Shown here piece by piece: positions 6,683 to 14,855 of a stretch of DNA of 21,145 nucleotides. Source of the stretch: UBA2450 sp045132035. Lineage in GTDB: Bacteria; Bacillota_I; Bacilli_A; RFN20; CAG-826. The stretch spans positions 1-21,145 of the forward strand of contig JBGURM010000012.1 of the NCBI GenBank assembly GCA_045132035.1, in the 5' to 3' direction. Under the pieces are notes generated by a model, which was not told the DNA's origin, searched no databases, and was given only the letters and a program-made list of their open reading frames with translations. The translations under genes were made by a program, and so were the position numbers. The stretch's first letter is position 1. Each line of letters opens with the position of its first letter.

Positions 6683-6706
6683 CCTGAAAAGACGTTGGAA
6701 AACCGA

Positions 6707-7438
6707 CTAACTCCTAATTCTAGAGAGTAATATTCCTGCAGCGACAGATGCGTTTAAAGAATTAACATGTCCGAATTGAGGAATCTTCACAACATAATCA
6801 GAATTCTTAATCACTAAAGAAGAAACACCTTTTCCTTCACTACCAATCACTAACGCAACTGGGAAGTCATAGGTAATTTTAGAATAATCGATTGTTGCAC
6901 TTCCATCAGTGGATACAACCCAAAATCCGTTATCCTTTAATCTTTGTAGTGTCTGATTCACGCTACCAATTTGAGCAACCGGAACATAATTTATCGCACC
7001 TGCACTTGACTTTGCAACAGTCGCATTAAGAGGAACTTGATTGTGTTTAGGAATTAATACTCCAGTGACGTTGAACACATCACAACTTCTAAGGATTGCT
7101 CCTAAGTTATGTGTGTCTTCAATACCATCGAGAATGACAATAATAGGAACTTCAACTTTTCTACTTCTTCTTAATATTTCATCGAGATCAGAGTACTCAT
7201 ATTGTTTAACTTCAGCAGCGATTCCTTGATGGACTCCACCATGCGCTTTTGAGTCAAGTTCAGCTTGAGTAACCACTTTAATGAAAGGCTTTTTTTCTTG
7301 AAATAGTAGGTTTATTTCCTTATCAGAAAATCCGTTGGTAATGAATACCTTCAAAACGCGATTTGCTCTCAAAGCTTCTTTAACAGGGTTCCTCCCGTAA
7401 ATGAGGTTTTGAGACTGGGTATTATTACCATTTTTCAT
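6707..7438 (-). CDS. rlmB: 23S rRNA 2'-O-methyltransferase RlmB (TrmH/SPOUT family)
   Basis: 243 residues. An N-terminal L30e-like substrate-binding segment (LIYGRNPVKEALRAN) is followed by the three SPOUT motifs: NLGAILRSCDVFNVTGVLIP, VIGSEGKGVS, and IPQFGHVNSLNASVAAGILL. These form the knotted S-adenosylmethionine site. RlmB methylates the ribose of a G in the peptidyl-transferase loop of 23S rRNA (G2251 in E. coli). The ATG directly abuts the cysS TAG stop (TAGATG), with AAAGGGG about 11 nt upstream inside cysS, so translation is probably coupled. Confidence 0.94.
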   Translation of the reverse strand: MKNGNNTQSQNLIYGRNPVKEALRANRVLKVFITNGFSDKEINLLFQEKKPFIKVVTQAELDSKAHGGVHQGIAAEVKQYEYSDLDEILRRSRKVEVPIIVILDGIEDTHNLGAILRSCDVFNVTGVLIPKHNQVPLNATVAKSSAGAINYVPVAQIGSVNQTLQRLKDNGFWVVSTDGSATIDYSKITYDFPVALVIGSEGKGVSSLVIKNSDYVVKIPQFGHVNSLNASVAAGILLSRIRS

Positions 7439-8776
7439 CTACATGATTCCCCTTTCAATCAAGGCTTTACGAAGCTCATCTGACTTTTCAAAATCTTTAT
7501 TTTCTTTAGAAATAAGGTAGTTTTGATAAAGATTTTTGTCATTTGCCGTCATTTTTACAAAAGGAATATCTAGTCCTAATACACCAAACATATCGTTTAA
7601 TGTTGTAAATAAATCATTTAATTTGTTATAGTCACTTTCTTTATTTCTAAGCTCTTGATTAGCAACCTTCATAACATTATAAATCTCAGTGAGTGCATTA
7701 GCGGTATTGAGGTCATCCGCTAAAGCCTGTAAGAATGGTTCAATGTAGGTTGCTTGACCTTTTGCTAAATCAACATCATTAGCTTGTAATTTTAAAGCAA
7801 GTTGCTTAATAACCATTTTCATTTTATTCACTTCTTGAACCGCTGCTGTAACGGTCTCATCAGTGAAGTTAACTGGTTGACGATAGTGAGCGCTTAAGAT
7901 AACTAAACGAGTCACCGCGCCACCAAATTTTTCAATCATATCTTTCGCATAAATGACATTGCCTAAACTCTTAGACATCTTTTCATTTCCAAAATTAATG
8001 AAAGCATTATGCATCCAGTAACGAGCAATTTTATTTCCATGTGTCGCTTCGCTTTGAGCGATTTCATTTTCGTGATGTGGGAATTTTAAATCATATCCAC
8101 CACCATGAATATCGATATAGTGAGTTGGGAAAATTGTGTCAATCATAACGCAGCACTCAGTGTGCCAACCTGGTCGACCATTTCCCCATGGAGAAGGCCA
8201 ATTAATTCCTTCATCGGTCTTTTTCCATAAAGCAAAATCAAGTGGAGATTCTTTTTGAGAATTCTCTTCGATTCTTGCTCCAACAATTAAGTCATCAATA
8301 TTAATTCCACTTAAGCTACCATAGTCTTTGATTTTGTTAACTCTAAAATAGACATCTCCATCAACGACATAGGCCGCTCCAATTTTCACTAAGTTATCAA
8401 CGTATTCAATGATCTTTTGAATGTATTCAGTGACTTTAGGTGTAATTGAAGGGATGTTACTTCCAATCGCTTGAGTAGCTTTTTTAAATTCACCAATATA
8501 GAATTCAGTTAATTCTTTTTCAGTTTTATTTTCTTTTTTAGCTTCTTTAATAATTTTGTCATCGACATCAGTGAAGTTACTGACATAGGTGACTTTATAG
8601 CCAACATAAGTAAAGAACTTCCTTAAAACATCAAAGACCACGACTGGTCTCATATTTCCGATATGAGGATAGTTATAGACTGTTGGTCCACAGACATACA
8701 TTGAAACTTCCCCTTCTTTTAAAGGGACAAATGTTTCGATTTTATTAGTTAATGAGTTATAAATTTTGATTTCCAT
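7439..8776 (-). CDS. cysS: Cysteinyl-tRNA synthetase
   Basis: 445 residues from the ATG at 8776 (MEIKIYNSLTNKIETF). A longer reading frame opens at 8806, but those ten codons overlap the promoter -10 box, and family members start as MEIKIYN does. Class I signatures: HIGN (38-41) and KMSKS (266-270). The zinc site that selects cysteine is present: C29, C208, H234, E238. PTVYNYPHIGNMR, SNFTDVDDKII and GWHTECCVMI are typical CysRS blocks. It attaches cysteine to tRNA-Cys. First gene of cysS-rlmB-sigma. No T-box leader fits in the short upstream gap. Confidence 0.96.
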   Translation of the reverse strand: MEIKIYNSLTNKIETFVPLKEGEVSMYVCGPTVYNYPHIGNMRPVVVFDVLRKFFTYVGYKVTYVSNFTDVDDKIIKEAKKENKTEKELTEFYIGEFKKATQAIGSNIPSITPKVTEYIQKIIEYVDNLVKIGAAYVVDGDVYFRVNKIKDYGSLSGINIDDLIVGARIEENSQKESPLDFALWKKTDEGINWPSPWGNGRPGWHTECCVMIDTIFPTHYIDIHGGGYDLKFPHHENEIAQSEATHGNKIARYWMHNAFINFGNEKMSKSLGNVIYAKDMIEKFGGAVTRLVILSAHYRQPVNFTDETVTAAVQEVNKMKMVIKQLALKLQANDVDLAKGQATYIEPFLQALADDLNTANALTEIYNVMKVANQELRNKESDYNKLNDLFTTLNDMFGVLGLDIPFVKMTANDKNLYQNYLISKENKDFEKSDELRKALIERGIM

Positions 8777-8792
8777 AAGTTTATCCAAGTGC

Positions 8793-8801
8793 ATTATAGC
8801 A
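8793..8801 (-). promoter_or_regulatory. Extended -10 promoter of cysS
   Basis: TGCTATAAT on the minus strand is a perfect extended -10 (TGnTATAAT); no clear -35 is present. The start would fall near 8786, leaving a 5' UTR of only about 10 nt before the ATG at 8776. Confidence 0.6.
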
Positions 8802-8882
8802 TGCATGCCATATTATTATCTAAATAATATTATCTAATTTCAATTAGTAATAATCATAGATTAATTTATATTATCAAAAAAA

Positions 8883-8907
8883 GCTGCTAAGTTTTCTACT
8901 TAACAGC
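8883..8907 (-). terminator. Terminator of the hydCBA operon
   Basis: GCTGTTAAGT and ACTTAGCAGC form a 10-bp stem (one G-U) around AGAAA, followed on the minus strand by seven T. It lies 22 nt after the hydA stop and separates the operon from cysS. Confidence 0.85.
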
Positions 8908-8928
8908 AATTCTATTTAGTTAATCTAA

Positions 8929-10692
8929 CTATTTATTATCTGGGAATTTCTCACGGTGAGCGTCGTAAGAAGTGTGTAATAATTCTTCTGCGAGTTCACT
9001 GCCTGGTTTTCCAAGGAATTCCTTATAAAGCTTTTGAATATCTTTATTGTTATGAGATTGTCTAATAGCCTTGTTCTTATCTTCTTGATATAAGACACTT
9101 GCTCTTTTGGCTTTATAAGTTTCTAAGATGTTATCATCTTCATTTGGTAAGAAGAGTGGTTTGACGAATGGTTGTCCACCACCATTGATACATCCACCTG
9201 GGCAGCACATGATTTCAACGAAAGCATATGGAGATTTGCCAGCTTTGATTTCTTCAAGTAACGCTTTAGCGTTCTTCATACCAGAGCAGACTGCAACTTT
9301 AACGACTGTGCCATTAATGTCTAAGGCTGCTTCTTTAACGCCTTCTAAGCCTCTAACTTGTTCGAAATCAATCTTTTCATGTTCTTTACCAGTAAGCCAG
9401 AAATACGCAGTTCTTAAAGCGGCTTCCATAACTCCACCAGTAACACCGAAGATGACACCAGCACCAGTGTATTCGCCAAGTAAGTCTTGGTCAAATTCTT
9501 CTTCTGGAAGTCTTTGCCAATTCATACCACTACGTTTGATGAGTTTAGCAAGTTCTCTAGTTGTTAAGACTGCGTCAACATCATCTGGCATTTGTGATCT
9601 GCTTCTTTCATATTTCTTAGCAACACAAGGCATAATTGAAACAACAAAGATATCTTTTGGATCAATATTATGTGTTTTAGCGAAATATGATTTAACAATC
9701 GCACCCACCATCATATGTGGGGATTTACATGTAGAAACATGTGGAATCACTTCTGGATAATAGTATTCAAGATAGTTAATCCATCCTGGTGAACAGGAGG
9801 TAATTTGAGGAAGAACTCCCTTATTTTGAATTCTTTCAAGTAATTCATGTGCTTCTTCCATAATGGTTAAGTCAGCACCAAAGTTTGTGTCAAAGACACG
9901 ATAGAAACCAAGTCTATGTAAGGCGGCAACCATCTTACCTGTTCCTGGAGTGCCAATCTTTTCGCCGAATTCTTCAGCGATAGCGGCTCTAACAGCAGGA
10001 GCGGTTTGAACGATAACTTTCTTACCAGCTTTGAAGGCTGCATCGACTTTAGCGATTTCTGAGTTCTCCATTAACGCACCAGTTGGACAGACGTTAACAC
10101 ATTGTCCACATTGTAAACATGGAGATTTAGCGAAGCTTCTATTTCCAACAGGAGCGACAATCGTATTAAATCCACGATTTTCAAATCCTAAAATAGAAAT
10201 ACCTTGAGCTTCTTTACATCTTTCGATACATCTTCCACAAAGGATACATTTAGATGTATCTCTAATTAATCCTGGAGCTAAAGTATCGATTGTAGTTGGA
10301 GTTTTTGCTCCTTCATACATTCCATCTCTTGCACCGACAAGTTTAGACACTTCAAGTAATTCGCAGTGTCCGTTCTTTTCACATTCTAAGCAGTTCTTGT
10401 GGTGGTTAGAAAGAATAAGTTCAACACTTGCTCTTCTAGCAGCAACTGCTTTTGGAGAAGAAATAGAAATTTCCATTCCTTCATTAACTGGGTAAACGCA
10501 AGACGCCACTAAGCCTCTAGCGCCTTTAACTTCAACAAGACAAACTCTACAGCTTGCTCTTGAACATTGGCCATTATTGAAGGCACATAATGATGGAATA
10601 TTGAAACCGCATTTTTTAGCAGCTTCTAAGATAGTTAATCCACTTTCAACTTGATAAGCTTGGCCATCAATTTTGATATTTACTAATCCCAT
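8929..10692 (-). CDS. hydA: [FeFe] hydrogenase catalytic subunit of a trimeric NAD-linked enzyme
   Basis: 587 residues from the ATG at 10692, chosen because GGAGG lies 8 nt upstream; a frame five codons longer opens at 10707. In order: [2Fe-2S] ferredoxin domain (C36, C48, C51, C65), His-Cys cluster motif (H97/H98, C101, C104, C110), two [4Fe-4S] motifs (C149-C159 and C192-C202), then the H-cluster domain with TSCSPGW (298-304), MPCVAKKYE (354-362) and MCCPGGCINGGGQP (495-508), and a small-subunit-like C-terminus (LYKEFLGKPGSELAEELL). It makes or uses H2. The first motif has Ser where the textbook form is TSCCPGW, and the third has Cys for Ala (MACPGGC). With HydB and HydC it resembles electron-bifurcating Hnd/HydABC enzymes. 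Maturases are not in the window. Confidence 0.95.
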   Translation of the reverse strand: MGLVNIKIDGQAYQVESGLTILEAAKKCGFNIPSLCAFNNGQCSRASCRVCLVEVKGARGLVASCVYPVNEGMEISISSPKAVAARRASVELILSNHHKNCLECEKNGHCELLEVSKLVGARDGMYEGAKTPTTIDTLAPGLIRDTSKCILCGRCIERCKEAQGISILGFENRGFNTIVAPVGNRSFAKSPCLQCGQCVNVCPTGALMENSEIAKVDAAFKAGKKVIVQTAPAVRAAIAEEFGEKIGTPGTGKMVAALHRLGFYRVFDTNFGADLTIMEEAHELLERIQNKGVLPQITSCSPGWINYLEYYYPEVIPHVSTCKSPHMMVGAIVKSYFAKTHNIDPKDIFVVSIMPCVAKKYERSRSQMPDDVDAVLTTRELAKLIKRSGMNWQRLPEEEFDQDLLGEYTGAGVIFGVTGGVMEAALRTAYFWLTGKEHEKIDFEQVRGLEGVKEAALDINGTVVKVAVCSGMKNAKALLEEIKAGKSPYAFVEIMCCPGGCINGGGQPFVKPLFLPNEDDNILETYKAKRASVLYQEDKNKAIRQSHNNKDIQKLYKEFLGKPGSELAEELLHTSYDAHREKFPDNK

Positions 10693-10706
10693 GACTACTT
10701 CCTCCA

Positions 10707-12611
10707 TTAATCCTTAATAATTGCACCGAAGCGGCAGTTAGCTTGACAGAGTCCACATTTGACACATTTTTCTGGGTCAATTTGATGGATTCTAAGTGGT
10801 AATGTAGGTGCTTTACCAACTGGAACTTTATCAGTCTTACTAATCGCACTAGCAGGACAGTTACGTGCACACATACCACAACCAACACACTTGTCTTCGA
10901 CAATCTTGTATTGCATTAAGCTCTTACAGACATGAGCAGGACATTTCTTATCAACGATATGAGCAACATATTCGTCATAGAACGCCGCCATGGTAGAAAG
11001 AATTGGGTTAGGAGCGGTTTGTCCTAAACCACATAATGAGTTACTCTTAATGACTTCAGCGAGTTCCTTAAGTTCATCAAGGTCCTTCATTGTACCTTTA
11101 CCATCTGTAATCTTAGTTAATAATTCTAAGCATCTCTTTGTACCGATACGGCATGGAGAGCATTTACCACATGATTCATCGCAAATAAATGTCATATAGA
11201 ATTTAGCGACGTCAACCATACAGTTGTCTTCATCCATAACAATCGCTCCACCGGAACCCATCATTGAGCCAGCAGCGATTAAGTTATCGTAATCGATTGG
11301 AGTGTCTAAGTCTTTTTCAGTTAAACATCCACCGGAAGGTCCACCAGTTTGAATGGCTTTGAACTTCTTACCGTTAGGAATTCCTCCACCGATATCAAAG
11401 ATTAATTGTCTTAAGGTGATTCCCATTGGAACTTCAACAAGTCCAACGTTATTGACTTTACCACCTAAAGCAAAGACTTTTGTGCCTTTACTCTTTTCTG
11501 TACCGATAGCAGCGTATTGATCTGCACCGTGAAGTAAGATATAAGGAACGTTAGCGAGTGTTTCAACGTTATTAATAACGGATGGTTTATCCCATAAACC
11601 TTTAACGGCTGGGAAAGGTGGACGAGGTCTAGGCATACCTCTTTTACCTTCAATAGAGTTAAGAAGAGCAGTTTCTTCACCACAAACGAAGGCACCAGCG
11701 CCTAATCTAATGTGGCATCTGAATGAGAAGTCGGTTCCTAAGATGTTATCACCTAATAAACCCATTTCTTCACATTGTTTAATCGCGTTCTTTAATCTAT
11801 TAACAGCGATTGGGTATTCCGCTCTGATATAGAAGTAACCATTTTTCGCACCGATTGCATAGCCTTCAATCATCATACCTTCGATAACGTTAATTGGGTT
11901 ACCTTCAATGATTGAACGATCCATGAATGCACCTGGATCACCTTCATCACCATTACAGACGACATATTTATCTTCGCTTTGGACATCATGCGCAAATTGC
12001 CATTTTCTTCCAGTTGGGAAGCCAGCGCCACCTCTACCTCTTAAGCCACTCTTAAGGACTTCATCAATAACTTGTTGAGGATCCATATGGAGAGCTTTAT
12101 TTAAGGCTAAGAAAGCACCTTCTCCAATTGCTTCAGAAATATCTTCTGGGTTAATTTCGGCGTTACCTCTTAAAGCGATATCTCTTTTTTGTAATTTATA
12201 GAAGTTGATTTCATGTTGACGAGCGACTCTTTGTTTGGTTTGAGGATCAACGAAGAGCAATTTTTCAACGACTTCACCACCGATAATGTCTTTTTCGATG
12301 ATTTCTTCTGCGTCATCAACTTTAACTTTTGTGTAAAGTGTTTCTTCTGGGAAAACTTTAACGAATGGTCCTTGGGAACAGAAACCGAAACATCCAACGA
12401 TATTCGCGGTCACTTTATCTTCGAGACCTTTTTCTTTAATTAAGGTTTGTAATCTCGCTAAGAGTTCTTCACTATTAGAAGATAAACAACCTGTACCACC
12501 ACAAACAACGATTGCTTTTTTGCCTGGTTCGCAGTGGAATTTCTTATCTAGACAACCTGCTAGATCATCATGAGCTTTAATAAGTTCTTCACTAGTCTTG
12601 ATTTTAATCAT
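10707..12611 (-). CDS. hydB: NADH-binding flavoprotein subunit of the trimeric [FeFe] hydrogenase (NuoF-like)
   Basis: 634 residues in three parts. An N-terminal thioredoxin-like [2Fe-2S] domain carries C37, C42, C74, C78. The NuoF core has the FMN/NAD glycine-rich loop GRGGAGFPTG (192-201), NGDEGDPGAFMDR (220-232) and the [4Fe-4S] motif ESCGKCSPCR plus C527. A C-terminal double ferredoxin domain carries C575/578/581/585 and C616/619/622/626. This layout is that of HydB/HndC in bifurcating hydrogenases, where NADH and ferredoxin electrons are split or merged. The gene starts 2 nt after hydC with its GGAGG inside the hydC end. Its TAA overlaps the region holding the hydA ribosome binding site. 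Confidence 0.95.
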   Translation of the reverse strand: MIKIKTSEELIKAHDDLAGCLDKKFHCEPGKKAIVVCGGTGCLSSNSEELLARLQTLIKEKGLEDKVTANIVGCFGFCSQGPFVKVFPEETLYTKVKVDDAEEIIEKDIIGGEVVEKLLFVDPQTKQRVARQHEINFYKLQKRDIALRGNAEINPEDISEAIGEGAFLALNKALHMDPQQVIDEVLKSGLRGRGGAGFPTGRKWQFAHDVQSEDKYVVCNGDEGDPGAFMDRSIIEGNPINVIEGMMIEGYAIGAKNGYFYIRAEYPIAVNRLKNAIKQCEEMGLLGDNILGTDFSFRCHIRLGAGAFVCGEETALLNSIEGKRGMPRPRPPFPAVKGLWDKPSVINNVETLANVPYILLHGADQYAAIGTEKSKGTKVFALGGKVNNVGLVEVPMGITLRQLIFDIGGGIPNGKKFKAIQTGGPSGGCLTEKDLDTPIDYDNLIAAGSMMGSGGAIVMDEDNCMVDVAKFYMTFICDESCGKCSPCRIGTKRCLELLTKITDGKGTMKDLDELKELAEVIKSNSLCGLGQTAPNPILSTMAAFYDEYVAHIVDKKCPAHVCKSLMQYKIVEDKCVGCGMCARNCPASAISKTDKVPVGKAPTLPLRIHQIDPEKCVKCGLCQANCRFGAIIKD

Positions 12612-12613
12612 GA

Positions 12614-13099
12614 TTAGAAAGCCTCCTTCGCTCTATATTCATCGATAATGCTTTCAACTTGGCTGACTTGGACCATTGGGTAGACTTTTCCGTTAATGCT
12701 AACAGCAGGTGCAATCGCACATGCGCCAACACAACGTAACGCGTCTAATGTGAATAATCCGTCTTCACTTGTTTCGCCTGGTTTAATGTGTAAGAGTTCT
12801 TCAAATTTGTCTAAGACTAATTGGGAACCTTTAACGTAACAAGCAGTACCTAAGCAGACACCAACGACATATTTTCCTTTTGGGGTTAGTGAGAAGAATG
12901 AATAGAAGGTGACAACACCATAAATTTCACTCACTGGGATTCCAGTTAAACTGGAAACTAATTCTTGAACTTCAAGAGGGATATAACCATATTCCTTTTG
13001 AATGTCAGAGAGAATCATCATTAAAGGTGTGCCTTCACCTTTATAACGATTAACAATCTCTGTGATTTGTTTGACGGCAGCATCTTGTAATCTCGCCAT
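12614..13099 (-). CDS. hydC: NuoE-like [2Fe-2S] subunit of the trimeric [FeFe] hydrogenase
   Basis: 161 residues, typical for NuoE/HndA proteins. The helical N-terminal region (TPLMMILSDIQKEYGYIPLE) precedes a thioredoxin-like domain with the four cluster cysteines in the expected pattern: C82 and C87 (CLGTAC), C123 and C127 (CVGAC). The block GVVTFYSFFSLTPKG is a family signature. The subunit carries electrons to and from HydB. It is the first gene of hydC-hydB-hydA, with AAGGAGGAAG before its ATG and a promoter about 50-80 bp upstream. Confidence 0.95.
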   Translation of the reverse strand: MARLQDAAVKQITEIVNRYKGEGTPLMMILSDIQKEYGYIPLEVQELVSSLTGIPVSEIYGVVTFYSFFSLTPKGKYVVGVCLGTACYVKGSQLVLDKFEELLHIKPGETSEDGLFTLDALRCVGACAIAPAVSINGKVYPMVQVSQVESIIDEYRAKEAF

Positions 13100-13115
13100 A
13101 AACTTCCTCCTTGAG

Positions 13116-13136
13116 TTATTACATTCTTTGTAATAA
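13116..13136 (-). promoter_or_regulatory. Inverted repeat in the hydC leader, candidate operator
   Basis: TTATTACA-n5-TGTAATAA is a perfect 8-bp inverted repeat just after the predicted transcription start and 10-20 bp before the hydC ribosome binding site. It is too AT-rich for a strong hairpin, so a DNA operator is more likely than a terminator. It does not match the Rex or Fnr consensus I know, so the regulator is unnamed. Confidence 0.4.
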
Positions 13137-13147
13137 TAAGCGATTAT

Positions 13148-13177
13148 ATTTTAGAGTATTTGCGCGTGCGTATTCAA
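13148..13177 (-). promoter_or_regulatory. Promoter of hydCBA
   Basis: TTGAAT (13177-13172), an 18-bp spacer and TAAAAT (13153-13148) on the minus strand, with an overlapping TATAAT five bp further on. Confidence 0.55.
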
Positions 13178-13201
13178 TAAAAATTGTAGGAAGCGAAAGA
13201 A

Positions 13202-13226
13202 AAAGAGGCCAATCTTTAACCTCTTT
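13202..13226 (-). terminator. Terminator of hipBA containing the hipA stop codon
   Basis: AAAGAGG and CCTCTTT form a 7-bp stem around an 11-nt loop, followed on the minus strand by TTCTTTCG. The hipA TAA (13218-13216) lies in the loop. Confidence 0.65.
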
Positions 13227-14415
13227 CATTTGCAATCTTAATTATGATATCAAGCACTTTGTCTAGCTCTTTGTATTCCTTTTGCATTTTTTTCAAATCA
13301 TTTAGAACTATCTCATGCATTGACTTGTATATTTCTTTTGCTTCTTTTTCGCTTATTTTGAAATAGAAAGACGCCGCAATAATTGCGTCTTTACTTTCAC
13401 CACCCACAACTAGAGGCAAAGCAAAATTTGATACATAAATTGATGGGTTAATATCAAATAATGGTGATAGTTCATATTGATTTTCATTTAGCAAAAAGGC
13501 GTGGTTTCTTAGGTGGTTATCGGTGTTATTTATCAAATATGAGAAGACCATTCTTCTATATAATTCTTTTAAGTTTTCGTTTATGTTATGGCAGCTAGTT
13601 ATAATGAATGACACTAAGTCAATATAACTATAATTGCTGCTTTCACCATCACTTGTATTCAATGCTGTTACAGCGCTCATATAGTGGATTCTTTTATCCC
13701 CATCTCTATCAAATCTTTTTATCAAAAGTGTGTGACCAAAATTAGAATACTTTTCTAATTTGATTTCAGGCACATTCATTCCGCATTTTTTTGCTGTTTG
13801 TAAGAGTAAATATTCCAAGAGTTCAATATCATAATCATCATTTTTCGATGGAAATTTCGCAATATAAACATTGTCATTATAATAAACATTTGCCTTTGGT
13901 CTAGCTCCACCTAGTGATGAACCTGGATATAAAAGTTTTTTCAAAGCGTTAACATCGTTATTGTTCTTTTCCAATTCAATTGATGCTTGTTCTATTTCTC
14001 TAATATAAATGTATGGGGGAATACTCTTTTTTTCATTATTAATGAAATCGCCATCAATATTCTCTTTTATTCTTAAAGCTCCCATTCTAGAAACATCGCT
14101 TACTCTTGTAAGGTAATCACTCAATTTAAGTTTCATTGGTGAACGATTCTCGCTAGTAGCTTTTTCTATTTCTTGTTTATCAAGAAGAAGCTTACCAAAT
14201 CTGTCTGGAGTCATATCGTTGATAAAACCAAAAACATTATTTTTTGAATATTGTCTACCCGAATAAGGAAATAATTCGGGGTCAATAATTATTTTTTTAT
14301 TATTCAATAAATAACTATTTGAAAACGAAAAAGAGAAGACTTCCTCACCGTGAATTTCATCAATAAACAAATCTCCTATATAATCTTCATATAAAAATAA
14401 ATAATATTTTTTCAT
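13216..14415 (-). CDS. hipA: HipA-family serine/threonine kinase toxin
   Basis: 399 residues, compared with 440 for E. coli HipA. An N-terminal coupling domain (about 1-115, with FGFINDMTPDRFG at 62-74) is followed by the HipA kinase fold. The Ser/Gly-rich loop GSSLGGARPK (165-174) holds the self-phosphorylated serine in the family. K187 in YIAKFPS would bind ATP. The catalytic loop NNTDNHLRNHAF gives D299 and N304, and LSPLFDINPS gives the metal-binding D321. All key residues are present, so the kinase looks active. E. coli HipA phosphorylates glutamyl-tRNA synthetase and causes growth arrest; the target here is unknown. It overlaps hipB by 4 nt (ATGA). Confidence 0.93.
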   Translation of the reverse strand: MKKYYLFLYEDYIGDLFIDEIHGEEVFSFSFSNSYLLNNKKIIIDPELFPYSGRQYSKNNVFGFINDMTPDRFGKLLLDKQEIEKATSENRSPMKLKLSDYLTRVSDVSRMGALRIKENIDGDFINNEKKSIPPYIYIREIEQASIELEKNNNDVNALKKLLYPGSSLGGARPKANVYYNDNVYIAKFPSKNDDYDIELLEYLLLQTAKKCGMNVPEIKLEKYSNFGHTLLIKRFDRDGDKRIHYMSAVTALNTSDGESSNYSYIDLVSFIITSCHNINENLKELYRRMVFSYLINNTDNHLRNHAFLLNENQYELSPLFDINPSIYVSNFALPLVVGGESKDAIIAASFYFKISEKEAKEIYKSMHEIVLNDLKKMQKEYKELDKVLDIIIKIANERG

Positions 14416-14723
14416 CTTCTTACTCTTTTTGGTGACTTAATATTTAAGTCTTGTATTGTTCTTCCTAATTCATCCTCTCTCATTACTTTAGTGAGTTCTG
14501 AACTAGAATTGTTCAAGGCATTTAGCACCATCGCATACATTCCCATAGAAACATCTGGTGATCCTTTTTCTATTTTGATAAGAGTTGGTTTAGAAATACC
14601 TGCTCTTTCGCAAATTAAAGACATAGGGAGATTTCTTCTTAGTCTTGCAAGTTTGATATTTTCTCCTAAGATTTTTAAATTCTTTTCGACGTTTGGATAG
14701 ATAATTGCGTTTGTGTGTCTCAT
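14412..14723 (-). CDS. hipB: HipB-type XRE-family antitoxin and repressor
   Basis: 103 residues. A helix-turn-helix of the XRE type occupies about 20-75 (LGENIKLARLRRNLPMSLIC, then ERAGISKPTLIKIEKGSPDV). A basic C-terminal tail ends KSPKRVRR. It precedes and overlaps hipA, the standard hipBA order, so it should neutralise HipA and repress the operon. No Shine-Dalgarno sequence is seen before the ATG: upstream reads ACCTTAAATCT, and a TATAAT box ends only 13 nt before the ATG. The 5' leader would be about 7 nt or shorter. Two quasi-palindromic 16-bp repeats overlap the promoter. Confidence 0.92.
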   Translation of the reverse strand: MRHTNAIIYPNVEKNLKILGENIKLARLRRNLPMSLICERAGISKPTLIKIEKGSPDVSMGMYAMVLNALNNSSSELTKVMREDELGRTIQDLNIKSPKRVRR

Positions 14724-14732
14724 AGATTTAAG

Positions 14733-14780
14733 GTCAATTATATTTTACCAATTTTAGTATTTTAGTCAATTATATTTTAC
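14733..14780 (-). promoter_or_regulatory. hipBA promoter with two 16-bp operator-like direct repeats
   Basis: GTCAATTATATTTTAC occurs exactly twice, at 14733-14748 and 14765-14780, 32 bp (three helical turns) apart. Each copy is itself near-palindromic (GTnAAnTATAnTTnAC, 12 of 16 positions symmetric). On the minus strand the distal copy supplies TTGACT, and the proximal copy supplies TAAAAT after a 16-bp spacer, or TATAAT after 21 bp. A HipB dimer on each site would cover both promoter elements. Confidence 0.75.
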
Positions 14781-14811
14781 TTTAATGTATCGTGATAAAT
14801 TATTAAAAAAA

Positions 14812-14828
14812 TATTGGACGAGCCAATA
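14812..14828 (-). terminator. Terminator of the yhhN-like gene
   Basis: TATTGG-CTCGT-CCAATA, a 6-bp stem with a 5-nt loop, is followed by seven T on the minus strand, 27 nt after the stop codon. Confidence 0.65.
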
Positions 14829-14855
14829 CCAACAAACGATTGAAGTATTATTCGA

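Noticed and set aside
8777..8806. Longer cysS start at 8806 (MHAIMHLDKL before MEIKIYN)
   Set aside because: These codons overlap a perfect extended -10 promoter box, and the family begins at MEIKIYN-like sequence.
8807..8928. T-box leader for cysS
   Set aside because: The gap before the promoter holds the hydCBA terminator, and the predicted 5' UTR is about 10 nt; no room for a T-box.
9128..9760. 210-codon plus-strand open frame inside hydA
   Set aside because: Antisense shadow of a well-supported hydrogenase gene; composition has no domain sense.
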